Assembly (NCBI RefSeq): GCF_000699445.3
Contig: NC_067198.1
Coordinates: 3,849,301-3,913,300, forward strand
Source: Schistosoma haematobium
Taxonomy: Eukaryota; Platyhelminthes; Trematoda; Strigeidida; Schistosomatidae
Direction of reading: 5' to 3'
Length of the DNA: 64,000 nt
Shown here in pieces: positions 63,539 through 64,000 of the stretch. The translations under genes and the position numbers were made by a program. Within the stretch, counting starts at the first letter, position 1, and each line of letters opens with the position of its first letter. The notes under the pieces were generated by a model. It had not been told where the DNA came from. It did not search any database and saw only the letters and a list, made by a program, of their open reading frames with translations.

Positions 63539-63639
63539 GTAAGTGATTGTAATTTCAATGAATATTCTGTATTATTATTATTATCTTATATTATAATTTC
63601 TATATACAGTAATGTTTTAAAAGCTGTATTATAAGTGAA

Positions 63640-63915
63640 GGAGAACATAGGCCAGGCAAAACCCGATTACGACTAAACGATCATTAGAGTTACTTGGTAA
63701 AATAGAAAAACCATACTATAATAATTAATTTACAAAATGTTCAATAATTATCTTGGACTTCATTGTTTTCGCATTTCTATACTAATTACTTTCTATTCCT
63801 ATTCTTCCTTTCTTGATCTTCCCAATCTTCTGCTGCCTGACATTACATTCCTGACTCATGTTATATGCTACTTATGTCAATATAAGTAGCACGTACCATA
63901 GTATAACTTTAGGTA
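63640..63915 (+). repeat. Repeat G, copy 4
   Basis: cttggacttcattgttttcgc, ttcttgatcttcccaatcttctgc and a terminal ctacttatgtcaatataagtag stem. Confidence 0.5.
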
Positions 63916-64000
63916 TTCATTCAAAAGGGCATACATGAATAATGGTGATCATTGATATAAGGAATAACATTTTAAATAATGTGAAATATGTTCAATTGAT

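Noticed and set aside
62352..62708. Host gene encoded by the 118-codon ORF
   Set aside because: The translation ([20 protein letters not shown]) is the RTE-like RT C-terminal region.

Overview
The window looks like nuclear DNA of a schistosome blood fluke (genus Schistosoma or a close relative). The DNA is AT-rich and dense in retroelements. It carries Sm-alpha-type hammerhead SINEs, RTE-like LINEs, Penelope-like and Gypsy-like fragments, and one host gene whose small exons are separated by repeat-filled introns. Species cannot be fixed from the sequence alone. || Only one host gene is supported. It is a class V (ATP10-type) P4-ATPase, a phospholipid flippase, on the + strand. Sixteen consecutive internal exons lie between 1348 and 63538 and add up to 4195 coding bases (about 1398 codons). 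All junctions are GT/AG, and reading phase is conserved across every junction. The visible protein runs from the actuator domain (PADILLL, DGES) through TM3-TM4, the DKTGTLT phosphorylation site, a nucleotide-binding domain enlarged by Asn- and Gln-rich insertions, KGAD, TGDK and GDGANDV. The N-terminus with TM1-2 lies upstream of the window and the C-terminal membrane domain lies downstream. || Everything else is intronic and mostly repeats. The main families are: LINE family A (RTE-like reverse transcriptase, 3' TGAC tail); RTE-like family B (endonuclease, reverse transcriptase, 3' TAAG tail); SINE S1 (Sm-alpha type, tRNA-like promoter plus hammerhead); SINE S2 (a different tRNA-derived family, also hammerhead-bearing, at least 18 copies); SINE S3 (third tRNA-like/hammerhead family); family C (about 500-600 bp, AAAT-tailed, ten copies); Penelope-like fragments; Gypsy-like integrase pieces and solo LTRs; and unclassified repeats E, G and H. 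|| Layout: 1-7 kb has exons 1-3 with families B, S1, A, S2 and C. 7-19 kb has exons 4-5 with family A, B and C copies and old S2 copies. 19-31 kb has exons 6-8 with S1, S2, A, B and G copies. 31-38 kb has exons 9-10 and a nested stack (LINE, Penelope, solo LTR, LINE). 38-54 kb has exons 11-14 with S2, LTR, C, B and Gypsy pieces. 54-64 kb has exons 15-16 with a Penelope reverse transcriptase remnant, S1/S2 and family B. || The most unusual signal is in SINE families S1 and S2. Many copies carry an inverted duplicate of their own hammerhead-containing 3' end at the 5' side. The inversion point differs from copy to copy, yet several copies sit inside clean target-site duplications. This suggests insertion from multimeric or circular self-cleaved RNA.
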